Positions 9,023-17,745 of a stretch of DNA of 64,000 nucleotides are shown in pieces. Under the pieces are notes generated by a model. It was not told the origin of the DNA. It searched no databases and saw only the letters and a program-made list of their open reading frames with translations. The stretch lies in assembly GCA_902801585.1 (NCBI GenBank), contig CADCIU010000009.1, positions 3,626 to 67,625 on the forward strand, given 5' to 3'. A program made the translations under genes and the position numbers. Positions within the stretch are counted from its first letter, which is position 1, and the number at the start of each line of letters is the position of its first letter. The stretch is from an uncultured Lachnospiraceae bacterium (GTDB lineage Bacteria; Bacillota_A; Clostridia; Lachnospirales; Lachnospiraceae).

Positions 9023-11046
9023 GCTATCATAATCCAGGGGCACTCATGATCGGCGGGATCCTGACCGCTGCAGTTTGCCTCATTGCTTTTATACTGCGCA
9101 GAAAGCCCGGCGTCAGCAACAGACTGCGGGCTGCCAACACCAGGCGCCTTAAGGAACATCCCCTCTACAAGAGGAAAATGCTGGAAGCCAGGATCTTTCG
9201 GATCCTGTCCGTTGCGGGTATCATCATTTCTCTTGTGGCAGCGGTATTTCTGACATCGAGGCCCTATCGGAGCGACCGTGTCCAGGACACAGTCAGCCGC
9301 AGAGATATCTTTCTGTGCGTGGATGCTTCTTCCTCCAACTATTCGGGAGTCAAGGAACTTGTTCAGGAATTCAGAGAGATCGTGACAGGACTCGACGGAG
9401 ACCGCATAGGGATCTCTCTCTTCAACACTTCCAGCATGCAGTTCGTGCCGATGACGGACGACTATGAATTTGTACTCCGCAGGCTGGATGTCCTGGAGGA
9501 CTATCTTGCCGCGCAGGAAGAATTCATGACGGAATATGCGCAGAAGTATGATTCCGTCTACGAGATCCCGGATTCCGAACGGAGCAGGTACGAGGAACTG
9601 AACCGGATCCTGGCCTCCATTGACAGCGGCATCACAGCAGGATATGAGCTGAAGGGAACGTCTGCGATCGGAGAGGGTCTCGCGTCATGCCTGTTCAGCT
9701 TTCCGGAACTGACCGAGGAGGAGCGGACCAGGGTCATCATCTTTGTCACCGACAACCGGCCGGAACTGCTTGACGATCCGCTGGTCACGCTGACGGACGC
9801 CGCAGAGATGTGTGCTTTCGACAAAGTAAGAGTACTGGGCATCTGTCCCGTGAGCGGAGCGGATGCGGGTTCCTCTGCAGAGAGCGGCAGCGCGGGCGGC
9901 GATGGCGGGAGCGGTTTTAGCGGGGGTGACGTCGACGAGATGCGCGATGCAGCGGAATTGACCGGCGGCAAATTCTATGAGCCGGGCACAGAGCTGACAG
10001 CGCAGATGATCCTTGAGGATATCAAGGCTATAGAGAATCAGGAAACAAAGACCACGACGGCCACTGTCGAGTCAGACGTGCCGCAGTTCTGGTTCTATAT
10101 CCTTGCAGCCGGATTTGCAGTGATCGCCGCGACTACGATCTATATTGTTGTTAAGAGAGGAATCGGTAAAGTTAAGTCCGGGCGCGGGCTGACAGCTTTG
10201 ATCCTTCTTCTTGGTATGCTCGCCGGAACCATCGCCGTCGGTATCAGACCCATGTATCTGAGCATGGATTCGGAGATCAGGACGACAAATCTGGATGTCG
10301 CATTTGTTGTTGACACGACGATCAGCATGTGGGCGCAAGACCACAAGGGCGGGACCCGGATCGACGGCGTCAGAAGTGATATCCGATCGATCATGGAGGC
10401 CCTTCCGGGCAGCAGTTTCGCGCTGATCACATTTGATAACGGCGCCCAAATACATTCGCCCTTTACGCAGGATATTGTTGCGGTCGATGAGATGCTGGAC
10501 GACTTGAGCATGCCTTCTTATGTGACGTCCCGAGGGTCCTCCCTCAATACTTCTTACGAAGCGCTCCATATGATGGTGGAGTCCGCGGCCAGGAAGGAGG
10601 GAGACCGCAAGACGGTCGTTTTCCTCTTCAGCGATGGCGAGACGACCAATGGCGACACCCTTCAGAGCTTTAAAGATCTGCGCAGACTGATCGACAGCGG
10701 CGCTGTCCTTGGGTACGGCACAGAGAGCGGCGGCGCGATGTATTATCCCGGAAGAGGCTATATCAGGAACAGTTCTGACGGAAGCACAGCTTTGTCCCGC
10801 ATTGACGAGACGACTCTGCGGCAGATCTCTGACGATCTCTCCGTGTCCTACATCAATGAGACCAAGGATACGGGAACTTCCCTTGCAGGCAGGCTGCGGT
10901 CTGTCCGGATGATGAGCAGGGAAGCTGCTTTTGCGTCCGGCAGCAGGGAAGGATATATGGAGACTTATCACTATTTTGCCATGTTCGTCGAGTTCCTGCT
11001 CCTGATCTGGCTGTATCTGACGATCTTCAGAGGGGGTGTGGCGTGA
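9013..11046 (+). CDS. Double VWA membrane protein (BatA-BatB-like fusion)
   Basis: Fourth gene of the operon, 677 residues. Two von Willebrand A domains are joined in one chain, each next to membrane helices: helix at about 9-28, helix at about 60-80, VWA1 with MIDAS Asp104 (CVDASSS), helices at about 358-378 and 390-405, VWA2 with MIDAS Asp434 (VVDTTISM), and a final helix at about 650-670. The first VWA has a canonical DxSxS motif; the second has Thr in the first Ser position. In Bacteroidetes and others BatA and BatB are separate adjacent genes, so this looks like a fusion. A Gly/Ser-rich insert (about 285-305) interrupts VWA1. AAGGAG at 8995 precedes the ATG, which overlaps the previous stop. 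Presumed metal-dependent adhesion or assembly partner of the MoxR ATPase. Confidence 0.9.
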   Translation: MGVSYHNPGALMIGGILTAAVCLIAFILRRKPGVSNRLRAANTRRLKEHPLYKRKMLEARIFRILSVAGIIISLVAAVFLTSRPYRSDRVQDTVSRRDIFLCVDASSSNYSGVKELVQEFREIVTGLDGDRIGISLFNTSSMQFVPMTDDYEFVLRRLDVLEDYLAAQEEFMTEYAQKYDSVYEIPDSERSRYEELNRILASIDSGITAGYELKGTSAIGEGLASCLFSFPELTEEERTRVIIFVTDNRPELLDDPLVTLTDAAEMCAFDKVRVLGICPVSGADAGSSAESGSAGGDGGSGFSGGDVDEMRDAAELTGGKFYEPGTELTAQMILEDIKAIENQETKTTTATVESDVPQFWFYILAAGFAVIAATTIYIVVKRGIGKVKSGRGLTALILLLGMLAGTIAVGIRPMYLSMDSEIRTTNLDVAFVVDTTISMWAQDHKGGTRIDGVRSDIRSIMEALPGSSFALITFDNGAQIHSPFTQDIVAVDEMLDDLSMPSYVTSRGSSLNTSYEALHMMVESAARKEGDRKTVVFLFSDGETTNGDTLQSFKDLRRLIDSGAVLGYGTESGGAMYYPGRGYIRNSSDGSTALSRIDETTLRQISDDLSVSYINETKDTGTSLAGRLRSVRMMSREAAFASGSREGYMETYHYFAMFVEFLLLIWLYLTIFRGGVA

Positions 11047-11888
11047 TGAATCAGAATGAAAACCGGTTTGATAAGTTCATCGCGGTCATCCGGGAGCTGC
11101 TGGTCGTAATATCCATCGCGATTGCCGTGATCGGTGTTCTTATTCTCTTAAGGAATATTGTGAATGCCGTGTTCCTTTACAATTATGATCATGACTCCTA
11201 TCTGACGATCCCGGAGCGCACAGTGGACTATATCGCGGTCGGAGAGAACTATGTGGTCCCTTATAACCTTGGCAACGCGAAATATCAGAAGCAGAATTAC
11301 GACAAGGCAATCTCCTATTACGTCACGGCGCTCAGCAAGAAGCTGCCGGAGAATGAGAAAGAATGCATGATCAGAGTGAATCTGGCGCTTTCCATCTGCC
11401 ATACGATCGATTTTGAAAGCTTGGACCTCGAGGATACGGACGCTGTTCTTGAAGCGATCACCGTCCTTTATGAGGCGAGATATGTCCTGACGGAAAAGGG
11501 CTGCGCAAGCGAGCCTGTGGGAAGCAGTGACGGACACTACGAGAATGCGGATAAGCTGCGGAAGGACATCGATGATATGCTCCAATATCTGTCTCAGTAT
11601 GCTCCTAATGATAAAGGGCAGGGAGACGGCGGCGGAGGCGGCGGTGATGACGAGAATCAGGACCAGAATCAGGGTCAGGATCAGGACAACAGCGACAGTC
11701 AGTCCGACAGTTCGAAGAGCAGTGATGAGAAGGAAAAGCAGGAGCGGGAACGCCAGGAAGAGCTCAAGGAGGACCTCAAACAGCAGAAGAAGGACCTCAA
11801 AGAGAAGAGCGAATCGACCCGCCGCAATGATTACGAATATCTGGACGGCGGAGATGCCCAAGGATATGGAGACGGAACGCTATGGTGA
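11043..11888 (+). CDS. TPR membrane protein (BatC-like)
   Basis: Fifth gene of the operon, 281 residues. One membrane helix at about 18-40 is followed by an extracytoplasmic TPR-type segment (YNLGNAKYQKQNYDKAISYY at about 75-95), a Gly/Asp/Gln-rich low-complexity linker (about 195-225), and a highly charged Lys/Glu helix likely to form a coiled coil (about 230-260). BatC proteins in MoxR operons have this TPR plus low-complexity layout. The start overlaps the VWA gene by 4 nt. Presumed scaffold for the VWA proteins; its partner outside the operon is unknown. Confidence 0.82.
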   Translation: MMNQNENRFDKFIAVIRELLVVISIAIAVIGVLILLRNIVNAVFLYNYDHDSYLTIPERTVDYIAVGENYVVPYNLGNAKYQKQNYDKAISYYVTALSKKLPENEKECMIRVNLALSICHTIDFESLDLEDTDAVLEAITVLYEARYVLTEKGCASEPVGSSDGHYENADKLRKDIDDMLQYLSQYAPNDKGQGDGGGGGGDDENQDQNQGQDQDNSDSQSDSSKSSDEKEKQERERQEELKEDLKQQKKDLKEKSESTRRNDYEYLDGGDAQGYGDGTLW

Positions 11889-12835
11889 CAAAACACAGAA
11901 AACTATATTCCATCGTGATCACGCTGGTGTGTCTGGCGGTGCTGTCCAGTGGGATCACTGTCAGTGCTGACGGAAAACCGGAAGATCCAAAAGGCGGGAA
12001 GCCGGTGCAGGGACCGGATATTCCGCCGGCGGGTGTCCGCTACGATGAGTGGAAGAAATTCAAGTACTCTTCGGACACTTCATTTCCGGTCCGGACATAT
12101 TGGTCCTTCTGCATGAATGACGGGAGTTCACTCCCCAAGCAGGGATTTATTCAGGATCCTGAGCATATTGAAGATGCTGTGCTGACGATCACAGACGCCA
12201 AGGCAGAGCCGGTAGGCGGAGAAATGAAACTCAGGTCCGCAGGATATGTCGATATCACGATCGAGCTGGAGTGGACCGGGACGATGGAAGGATATCTGGA
12301 TTACGATCTGCTGGATAGCGGATATGCTCGCTGGGGAATCCGCTGGGAAGAAAATACAGCCCAGCCGTGCGATGCTTATACAGGCACTTCGCTGCTGAAT
12401 TTCCGTGACGCAGACGAGGATAAGGCGGATGAGGATATCAGTCCCGGCCAGGCTGTGATCTCTTCCATGGTGGAATCCATGATCACTTGGGAGGAACGGA
12501 CCTACAGGCTGTTTGCCAAATCGGATGTTCGGAACGCATCTACCTCCGATATAACTACAAGCTATGAGGGTTCCCGTTTCATCTTTTCTTATCCGGGAAG
12601 GGTGGATACGACCCTCACGTTCCGGGTCCCTGCTGACTACGACGGGCTGGTCCTCGCTATTGACAAGGACACAACGGATCAAAAAGCTGATTACATGGAT
12701 GCCAACGGGAATTCCCTTCCGACAGCGGATCTTTACGCTGACATTCTGACAACCGGTAAAGGGGTTAAGCAGACTGCGGATGATTTCTATTTTGTCAGAG
12801 TTTCTGATCTGCTGGAGAAGTTCGAAGAAGAGTGA
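11882..12835 (+). CDS. Secreted protein of unknown function, last gene of the MoxR operon
   Basis: 317 residues with a signal peptide ending near VSA|DG at about 30. The mature part is rich in Asp, Thr and aromatic residues with alternating beta-like stretches (YVDITIELEWTG, TTLTFRVPADYDG). I do not recognise a domain. It overlaps the TPR gene by 7 nt and has GGAG 10 nt upstream, so it belongs to the same transcript. BatD-like secreted proteins occupy this place in other Bat operons, but clear similarity is not visible. The stop codon is followed at once by a type B repeat hairpin and a T-run that could end the transcript. Confidence 0.78.
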   Translation: MVTKHRKLYSIVITLVCLAVLSSGITVSADGKPEDPKGGKPVQGPDIPPAGVRYDEWKKFKYSSDTSFPVRTYWSFCMNDGSSLPKQGFIQDPEHIEDAVLTITDAKAEPVGGEMKLRSAGYVDITIELEWTGTMEGYLDYDLLDSGYARWGIRWEENTAQPCDAYTGTSLLNFRDADEDKADEDISPGQAVISSMVESMITWEERTYRLFAKSDVRNASTSDITTSYEGSRFIFSYPGRVDTTLTFRVPADYDGLVLAIDKDTTDQKADYMDANGNSLPTADLYADILTTGKGVKQTADDFYFVRVSDLLEKFEEE

Positions 12836-12905
12836 GGGAGACAGGGGACGGTTCTCTGTCTCCTTTTTCTGGCAGCATTGTCAGAAGAACCGTCCCTTTG
12901 TCACC
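12836..12905 (+). repeat. Family 1 repeat: type B hairpin plus type A half, doubles as terminator
   Basis: GGGAGACAGGGGACGGTTCT then CTGTCTCC (12836-12863) forms a hairpin closed by GGAGACAG/CTGTCTCC and followed by TTTTT. A complementary type A half (TTGTCAGAAGAACCGTCCC) follows to 12905, abutting the stop of the convergent PanE-like gene. This is the first family 1 copy in the window. Confidence 0.85.
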
Positions 12906-13801
12906 TATAGCATATCCCTGTACTTCTCATTGACCGGAGTGGGGATGCCGTATTTATGACCCATCGCGATGACAGTACCTGCAAAGAGATCCACTTCTGT
13001 CGGACGCCCCGCCAGCGCGTCCTGGCGCATGGAAGGATAGCCGTCGGGCTTCAGCGTCTTTTCGAGCTCTATTGCCGCGTCGACATCGGCTTCGGTCAGG
13101 CTGATGCCTTCTACAGCAGCCAGGTGGCAGACTTCGCGCATCGCTTCTTTCATTTCATCACAGATCGGCCCCGGCGCTGTGACGTGTCCGTAATCCGTCT
13201 CGTAGACAGTACACGCCTGGTTGACCCCTACATTGAGCAGGAACTTATACCACATGGCGCGGCGGATGTCATCTCTCACTTCATAGGGAACGCCTGCATC
13301 AGCAAAATATCGCTCGAGCGCCTCTATTTCCTCCACCTGGGATCCGTCGCGGGAGCCGAACTGGAGCTTGCCGCACTTGGTGTAGGAGAGCTGCGTGCGG
13401 TCGCGCATTGCATCCATGCCGATGGCGATGCAGTCGAGAATGCGGCTGCGTCCGTATTTTTCAGCGAGGATGTCCTCACTGGTGATCCCGTTCATGAGAG
13501 AGATCACGATCGTATCAGGACCAATGGAAGGCGCGGCCTGATCTGCGGCCTCCGCCAATGACGGACCTTTGACAGCGATGATCACCAGATCCGAGGGGGA
13601 AGCCACATCAGATCCGTCAAGCAGGGCGAAGTCGAAAGGCTCGCCGTTGATCGTGTAGAGATCTATCTTGTGGCGAGCATAGCGAGGGCTGTCCATCACA
13701 AATTTCACATTGTCCGGTCCATATTTATTCTGAAGCATGGAGCCGTACAGCATGCCAAGGGCTCCGAGGCCGTAGACGGCGCAGGTTTTGATCGGTTTCA
13801 T
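12905..13801 (-). CDS. 2-dehydropantoate 2-reductase-family protein (PanE/ApbA)
   Basis: 298 residues, the usual length. PanE reduces 2-dehydropantoate to pantoate with NADPH in pantothenate and CoA synthesis; paralogues with other ketoacid substrates are common. The N-terminal Rossmann motif VYGLGALGMLYG (about 8-19), the NADP-loop region, the VVIIAVK-type strand (LVIIAVKG) and the conserved NGI turn (SLMNGI) are present, followed by the all-helical C-terminal domain with RAMWYKFLLNVGVNQ carrying the family Lys and Asn. AAAGGA precedes the ATG on the minus strand. It is convergent with the MoxR operon and not next to other pantothenate genes, so its substrate is uncertain. Confidence 0.88.
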   Translation of the reverse strand: MKPIKTCAVYGLGALGMLYGSMLQNKYGPDNVKFVMDSPRYARHKIDLYTINGEPFDFALLDGSDVASPSDLVIIAVKGPSLAEAADQAAPSIGPDTIVISLMNGITSEDILAEKYGRSRILDCIAIGMDAMRDRTQLSYTKCGKLQFGSRDGSQVEEIEALERYFADAGVPYEVRDDIRRAMWYKFLLNVGVNQACTVYETDYGHVTAPGPICDEMKEAMREVCHLAAVEGISLTEADVDAAIELEKTLKPDGYPSMRQDALAGRPTEVDLFAGTVIAMGHKYGIPTPVNEKYRDML

Positions 13802-13830
13802 TTGGCTGTCCTTTCTTTGCTAAAAACGAA

Positions 13831-13850
13831 CGACCTCTGGGGTAGTTTGT
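13831..13850 (+). repeat. Family 2 repeat, single copy
   Basis: One copy of CGACCTCTGGGGTAGTTTGT, between the start of the PanE-like gene and the NDT-like gene. The same 20-mer recurs at 43287, 51626, 51691, 54002 and, with changes, elsewhere. Confidence 0.85.
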
Positions 13851-13947
13851 TCATTGGGATATCTATATTTTGCATCAAAAACCGTACTTTTCAAGACGAA
13901 AAAACACTGCGTTATAGTGTTGTTCCGGTAGAAAGAGAGGCGGAAGT

Positions 13948-14331
13948 GTGCTAGGGTTGAACTATAGAAGCAGGGCTGTGCACCACGAGAAAAGTGTCAG
14001 TGGACCTGTCCCTGTGACACTTTTCAGGCAGAGGGAATCAGAGAAGATTAAGATGATCTTCGAGAAAGACAGGGATGAAGTGCTTAAGTCTGATATTCTA
14101 TTCATACTGCTGGATGGAAGAGTGCCTGATGAAGGCGCCTGTGTTGAACTCGGCATAGCTTATGCCAACGGCAAAAGATGTTATGGGTTTAAGAGTGACG
14201 CGAGATCCGTCGAACTCGATATGGACCTTAATCCAATGATTTCCGGATGTTTCACTAAACTCTTTTACAATCTCGATGAGGAAGAGCTGATCAAATCGTT
14301 AGAGGAGTATTTACAAAGCAATGAGCTGTGA
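13948..14331 (+). pseudogene. Truncated nucleoside 2-deoxyribosyltransferase-like gene
   Basis: The C-terminal half matches the nucleoside 2-deoxyribosyltransferase family, which swaps the base on deoxynucleosides: SDILFILLDGRVPDEGACVE then LGIAYANGKRCYGFKSD carries the D-x-G-x-x-x-E-x-G-x-A motif with the catalytic Glu. The first strand and P-loop-like start of the family (M-K-I-Y-x-A-G type) are missing. In their place, codons at 13994-14021 come from a variant type A repeat (GTGTCAGTGGACCTGTCCC and TGTGACAC). An intact family member has about 150 residues, so roughly the first 40 have been lost or replaced. No ribosome binding site is clear before 13948; a downstream ATG at 14053 is possible. 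I regard it as a decayed gene, although a short protein could still be made. Confidence 0.6.
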
Positions 14332-14337
14332 GACGGG

Positions 14338-14390
14338 GTGACAGGGGGACGGTTCTTCAGGGTGTCAAGGGGACGGTTCTTCTGACAACA
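14338..14390 (+). repeat. Family 1 repeat, two direct type A halves
   Basis: GTGACAGGGGGACGGTTCTTC is followed directly by GTGTCAAGGGGACGGTTCTT and CTGACAAC. Both have the same orientation, without the usual inverted partner. It lies between the NDT remnant and the rhomboid gene. Confidence 0.85.
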
Positions 14391-14404
14391 AATGGAGGAA
14401 TTCA

Positions 14405-14968
14405 ATGGACTTTTTGAGCAGCAAGACTACGACAATACTGATCATCATCAATGTGGCACTGTTCCTAATGGAGACGAAAGCCGGCGGCAGCACAAACAGT
14501 GAAGTTGCGCTCAGATACGGAGTGCTGGACCCGCCGTCTGTCAGGGCGGGGCAGTATTACCGCCTGTTTACTTCGATGTTCCTGCACTTTGGGCCATATC
14601 ACCTGCTTTTCAATATGTATGCGCTTTCTGTGATCGGACCGGCGGTGGACTATGTGTGCGGACCTGTGATCTATCTGATCATCTATCTGGCATCGGGACT
14701 GATCGGCAACATCGCAACGCTGCTTTATTTTCAAAAGGCAGGGCGCAATAATATGTCTGCGGGCGCGTCAGGCTGCATCTTCGGGCTGTTGGGAGCGTGC
14801 CTGGTCCTGGCGGTCGCCGGATACGGCTTCTCACTCAGGAGTATTATCACAACGCTAGTGATCAATCTGGTCTACGGGCTGTCATCAAAAAATATCAACA
14901 TGGTATCCCATGCCGGGGGATTTGTCGGCGGGGCGGCTATTATGGCGGTGGTGCTTGCAATACTGTGA
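14405..14968 (+). CDS. Rhomboid-family intramembrane serine protease
   Basis: 187 residues, six predicted membrane helices, the minimal rhomboid core. Rhomboids cleave transmembrane helices inside the membrane with a Ser-His dyad. Ser122 lies in the SAGASGCIFG motif (GxSx) and His169 in SHAGGFVGG, and the conserved HFGPYHLLFNMYAL helix (H..HLLFNM) is at about 59-72. GGAGG lies 6 nt before the ATG. The gene is flanked by repeat copies and a decayed phosphoesterase, so no operon context helps identify a substrate. Confidence 0.92.
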   Translation: MDFLSSKTTTILIIINVALFLMETKAGGSTNSEVALRYGVLDPPSVRAGQYYRLFTSMFLHFGPYHLLFNMYALSVIGPAVDYVCGPVIYLIIYLASGLIGNIATLLYFQKAGRNNMSAGASGCIFGLLGACLVLAVAGYGFSLRSIITTLVINLVYGLSSKNINMVSHAGGFVGGAAIMAVVLAIL

Positions 14969-15042
14969 AAAGGGCAGACAGGAGAAATGACACCATAAGA
15001 TGTATGAGTATGTGATCGAATGATGGTCACAGGAGCGTGAAA

Positions 15043-16093
15043 TTGAAAAAAAGCACATTCATAATGATCATCTCAATCTGCCTGCTTTTCCTCGCAGGCT
15101 GCGGCGGAGGGGATCACGGACGCCATCGTGGAGGAAGTGATCGACAGACATCCGGATGTCCTGATCATGACCGGTGACAACACTAACAGCGGTTATTCCG
15201 GGGATGTGTCGGGGCTGACTGCGAAGCTGCAGAAGATCAGAGAAGAAGGCGTGCAGATCATACTGACTACGGGCAATCACGATTTTGACCTGATGGGAGC
15301 GGAGGAGTTTGAAAAAGCCTATTTCGGTCTGCTCGATCCGGTCGACCGCGATCCTGCATCCCTGAGCTATACGGCGATCGTTAAGGACGTCGTGTTCCTG
15401 GCCATGGACGACAATGCGGTCTACCCAGGCGGGCAGGGTGAGTTCTCGCCGGCGACCATGCGATGGATCGGTGAAATGCTGTCAAAATACAGAGACCGCC
15501 AAGTCATCTTCCTCTCTCACCACAATGTGCTGTACGGATACGGAGAAGAAGATTCTTCCTCCCACCTGATCCAAAATCCGGAACTGCCTGACCTCCTGCG
15601 GGAAGGCGGCGTGAAGCTGGCACTGACCGGACACATGCATTTTCCGTATATAACAGAGGCAGGCGGCCTGTGGGAGATCCTGAGCGGAATGCCGTTTTCG
15701 GGGAAACATCTCATGGGAAGCCTTGCAGTCGGAGGCGGAAGGATGGTCTATTTTGCCGAGCCGATCGACTTTGCGGTTTACGGGAATTCTGTCAAAGAGG
15801 AGCTGAACAGGCTGGACCGGGAGAGCGCGGAGTATATGGAGCAGGTATTTGGCGAGCTTCTGGACTTGGAGGGCGTTCGCGGGGCGAAGAAGAAAAAGGT
15901 CCTGAAACTGATCGGGCAATTCCTCAGCTTCTATCAAGAGGGGACGTTCGCGGAGCATGCGCAGGAGATCAGAGATGATCCCTCGTATGAACTGATGATC
16001 AGAGCGCTGTGGAACTATAATTACGGGCCGTGGATGAAAGATATGATCGAGACGACAAAATACAGCGGAGTGTCAAGGGGACGGTTCTACTGA
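15043..16093 (+). pseudogene. Metallophosphoesterase lipoprotein, frameshifted by internal deletion
   Basis: The TTG at 15043 (AGGAG 7 nt upstream) starts a clear lipoprotein signal with LAGC lipobox (frame 1). The body of a secreted metallophosphoesterase continues in frame 2, from about ITDAIVEEVIDRHPDVLIMT at 15113 onward. The junction near 15108-15115 has lost the N-terminal part of the enzyme, including the first metal ligand motif (D-x-H), and shifted the frame. Retained motifs are TGDNTNSG, TTGNHD, LSHHN and LTGHMHFP, matching the GD, GNHD, H and GHxH metal sites. The C-terminal residues GVSRGRFY and the stop codon are written by a type A repeat. A product from the ATG at 15128 could be made but would lack a metal ligand and a signal, so I call it a pseudogene. 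Confidence 0.78.
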
Positions 16094-16160
16094 TGGTGTC
16101 AAGGGGACGGTTCTACTGTCTCCCGCAAAAAGTTGTCAGAAGAACCGTCCCTGTGACACT
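16070..16160 (+). repeat. Family 1 repeat cluster, type A
   Basis: Two direct halves (GTGTCAAGGGGACGGTTCTA at 16070 and 16095) are followed by an inverted half (TTGTCAGAAGAACCGTCCC to TGACAC, ending 16160). The first half contains the stop codon of the phosphoesterase pseudogene; the last reaches the stop codon of the GH4 gene on the other strand. Confidence 0.88.
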
Positions 16161-17478
16161 AATTAAACTTCGGCAAATAATCTCCATGTGCCGCAATCAG
16201 CTCATCTACCATTTTCTTTATGGTGTCAATATCAAGTTCACTTCCGGTATGGGGATCCATCATGGCTGCCTGATAGACTCTGTCCAGTCGGCGCGTATGT
16301 GCTGCTTCGATCGTCAGGAGCTGTGTACTGATGTTGGTCATGTTCATAGCCATGCACTGGGTCGGGAGCGGGCCTACATGGCAGGGATGGATACCATTGC
16401 CGTTCACAAGGCAGGGAACTTCCACGCATGCTTCCTCAGGCAGGTTGCTGATGAGGTGCCCTGTGTTGAGAACATTGCCGCCGATCTGGTAAGGTGTGTT
16501 CGTCACAATGGATTCCATAATGTGGGAAGCATATTCCCTGGAGCGCTCATGTGTTTTGACACCCGTCTCAAGGAGTTCTTTATACTCTTTCTTCCAGGAT
16601 TCGATCTGGTCCACGCAGCGGCGCGGATACTCGTCCAAAGGAATATTATAGCGCTCTATGAGCTCCGGATAGCGGCTCTTAATATAAAAGCCGTTGTACT
16701 CGGCATTGTGTTCGCTCGATTCGGTGCAGTAATAGCCGAAGTTGCGGATATAGTCGAAGCGGACTTTGTCCTTAAAATCCGGATCCGCGATCCGGGCATC
16801 GACGCGTGACCGGATCGCGGGATAGAGATCCTTTCCGTCTCTGTCCCTGATGTCAAGGAGCCAGGCCATGTGGTTAATGCCGGCGATCAGCTCCTTACGC
16901 CCCTCGAGCTTGTCCTCCATACCGACGGAAGTGAGCAGGTCCTTCGAGCAGACCTGAACGCTGTGGCAGAGGCCGACCGTTTTCACGCCGGTATAGCGCA
17001 GCATGTAGCCTGTGAGCATAGCCATGGGATTGGTGTAATTGAGAAAGAGGGCGTCCGGGCAGACCTCTTCCATGTCTCTGGCAAAATCCTCCATCACCGG
17101 GATCGTGCGAAGAGCCCGCATGATGCCTCCGATTCCCAGCGTGTCGGCAATGGTCTGGCGCAGGCCGTATTTTTTGGGGATCTCAAAGTCGATGATCGTC
17201 GCAGGATCATATCCTCCGACCTGTATAGCGTTGACGACAAAATCCGCGCCGCGCAGCGCCGCTTTCCTGTTTTCTGCGCCGAGATAGCACTCGATCCGGC
17301 CGTATCCGCCCAGAACTTTCCGCATCGCTTCGAGGATGGTCCTGCTCTCCTCAAGACGCTCACCGTCGATATCGTACAGTGCGAACTCGCTGTCCCTAAG
17401 TGCTTCGCTGCACATGCTGTCGCCGATGACATTTCTTGCAAATACAGTGCTTCCCGCTCCCATAAATGTGATCTTCAT
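16159..17478 (-). CDS. GH4 family glycosidase, alpha-galactosidase/alpha-glucosidase-like
   Basis: 439 residues. GH4 enzymes hydrolyse alpha- or beta-glycosides by an NAD-dependent oxidation-elimination route and need Mn2+. The N-terminal Rossmann motif KITFMGAGSTVFARN binds NAD; FLNYTNPMAM carries the conserved Asn. GLCHSVQ (metal Cys and His) and GINHMAW (metal His) fit the AglA/MelA branch acting on alpha-glycosides rather than the 6-phospho branch. An HNAEYNGFY segment is also typical of MelA-like members. ACGGAGGAA precedes the ATG on the minus strand. It stands alone between repeats, with no transporter beside it, so the natural sugar is unknown. Substrate assignment between galactosides and glucosides is not certain. 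Confidence 0.88.
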   Translation of the reverse strand: MKITFMGAGSTVFARNVIGDSMCSEALRDSEFALYDIDGERLEESRTILEAMRKVLGGYGRIECYLGAENRKAALRGADFVVNAIQVGGYDPATIIDFEIPKKYGLRQTIADTLGIGGIMRALRTIPVMEDFARDMEEVCPDALFLNYTNPMAMLTGYMLRYTGVKTVGLCHSVQVCSKDLLTSVGMEDKLEGRKELIAGINHMAWLLDIRDRDGKDLYPAIRSRVDARIADPDFKDKVRFDYIRNFGYYCTESSEHNAEYNGFYIKSRYPELIERYNIPLDEYPRRCVDQIESWKKEYKELLETGVKTHERSREYASHIMESIVTNTPYQIGGNVLNTGHLISNLPEEACVEVPCLVNGNGIHPCHVGPLPTQCMAMNMTNISTQLLTIEAAHTRRLDRVYQAAMMDPHTGSELDIDTIKKMVDELIAAHGDYLPKFN

Positions 17479-17589
17479 TCTATATTCCTCCGTATTATTT
17501 AGGGTGATATTTCTTTGTGATTGCTATTTTAGCGGGATGTAAGGCAATAATCTATGTAATTATGGAGACTGAGCTTTTCGTGCCGGATG

Positions 17590-17640
17590 GTGTCAGGGGG
17601 TGTCAGGGGGGACGGTTCTTTGACACTCCCCCCGACACCA
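17590..17640 (+). repeat. Family 1 repeat, compact type A
   Basis: GTGTCAGGGG, then GTGTCAGGGGGGACGGTTCT, TTGACACTC and a C-rich inverted end GGGGGGAGTGTC complement at CCCCCCGACACC. Only one GGGACGG core is present, and the palindrome is closed by GGTGTCGGGGGG-type arms. It lies in the divergent region between GH4 and HIT genes. Confidence 0.8.
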
Positions 17641-17745
17641 AAAGAATCATTCCCTTGACTCCCTGCAAGTGATACAATAAACAAAACGGTAATTCACATG
17701 CGGGCCGGGAATCTCTTCCCGCACTCATAGTAAGGAGGTATTTCT

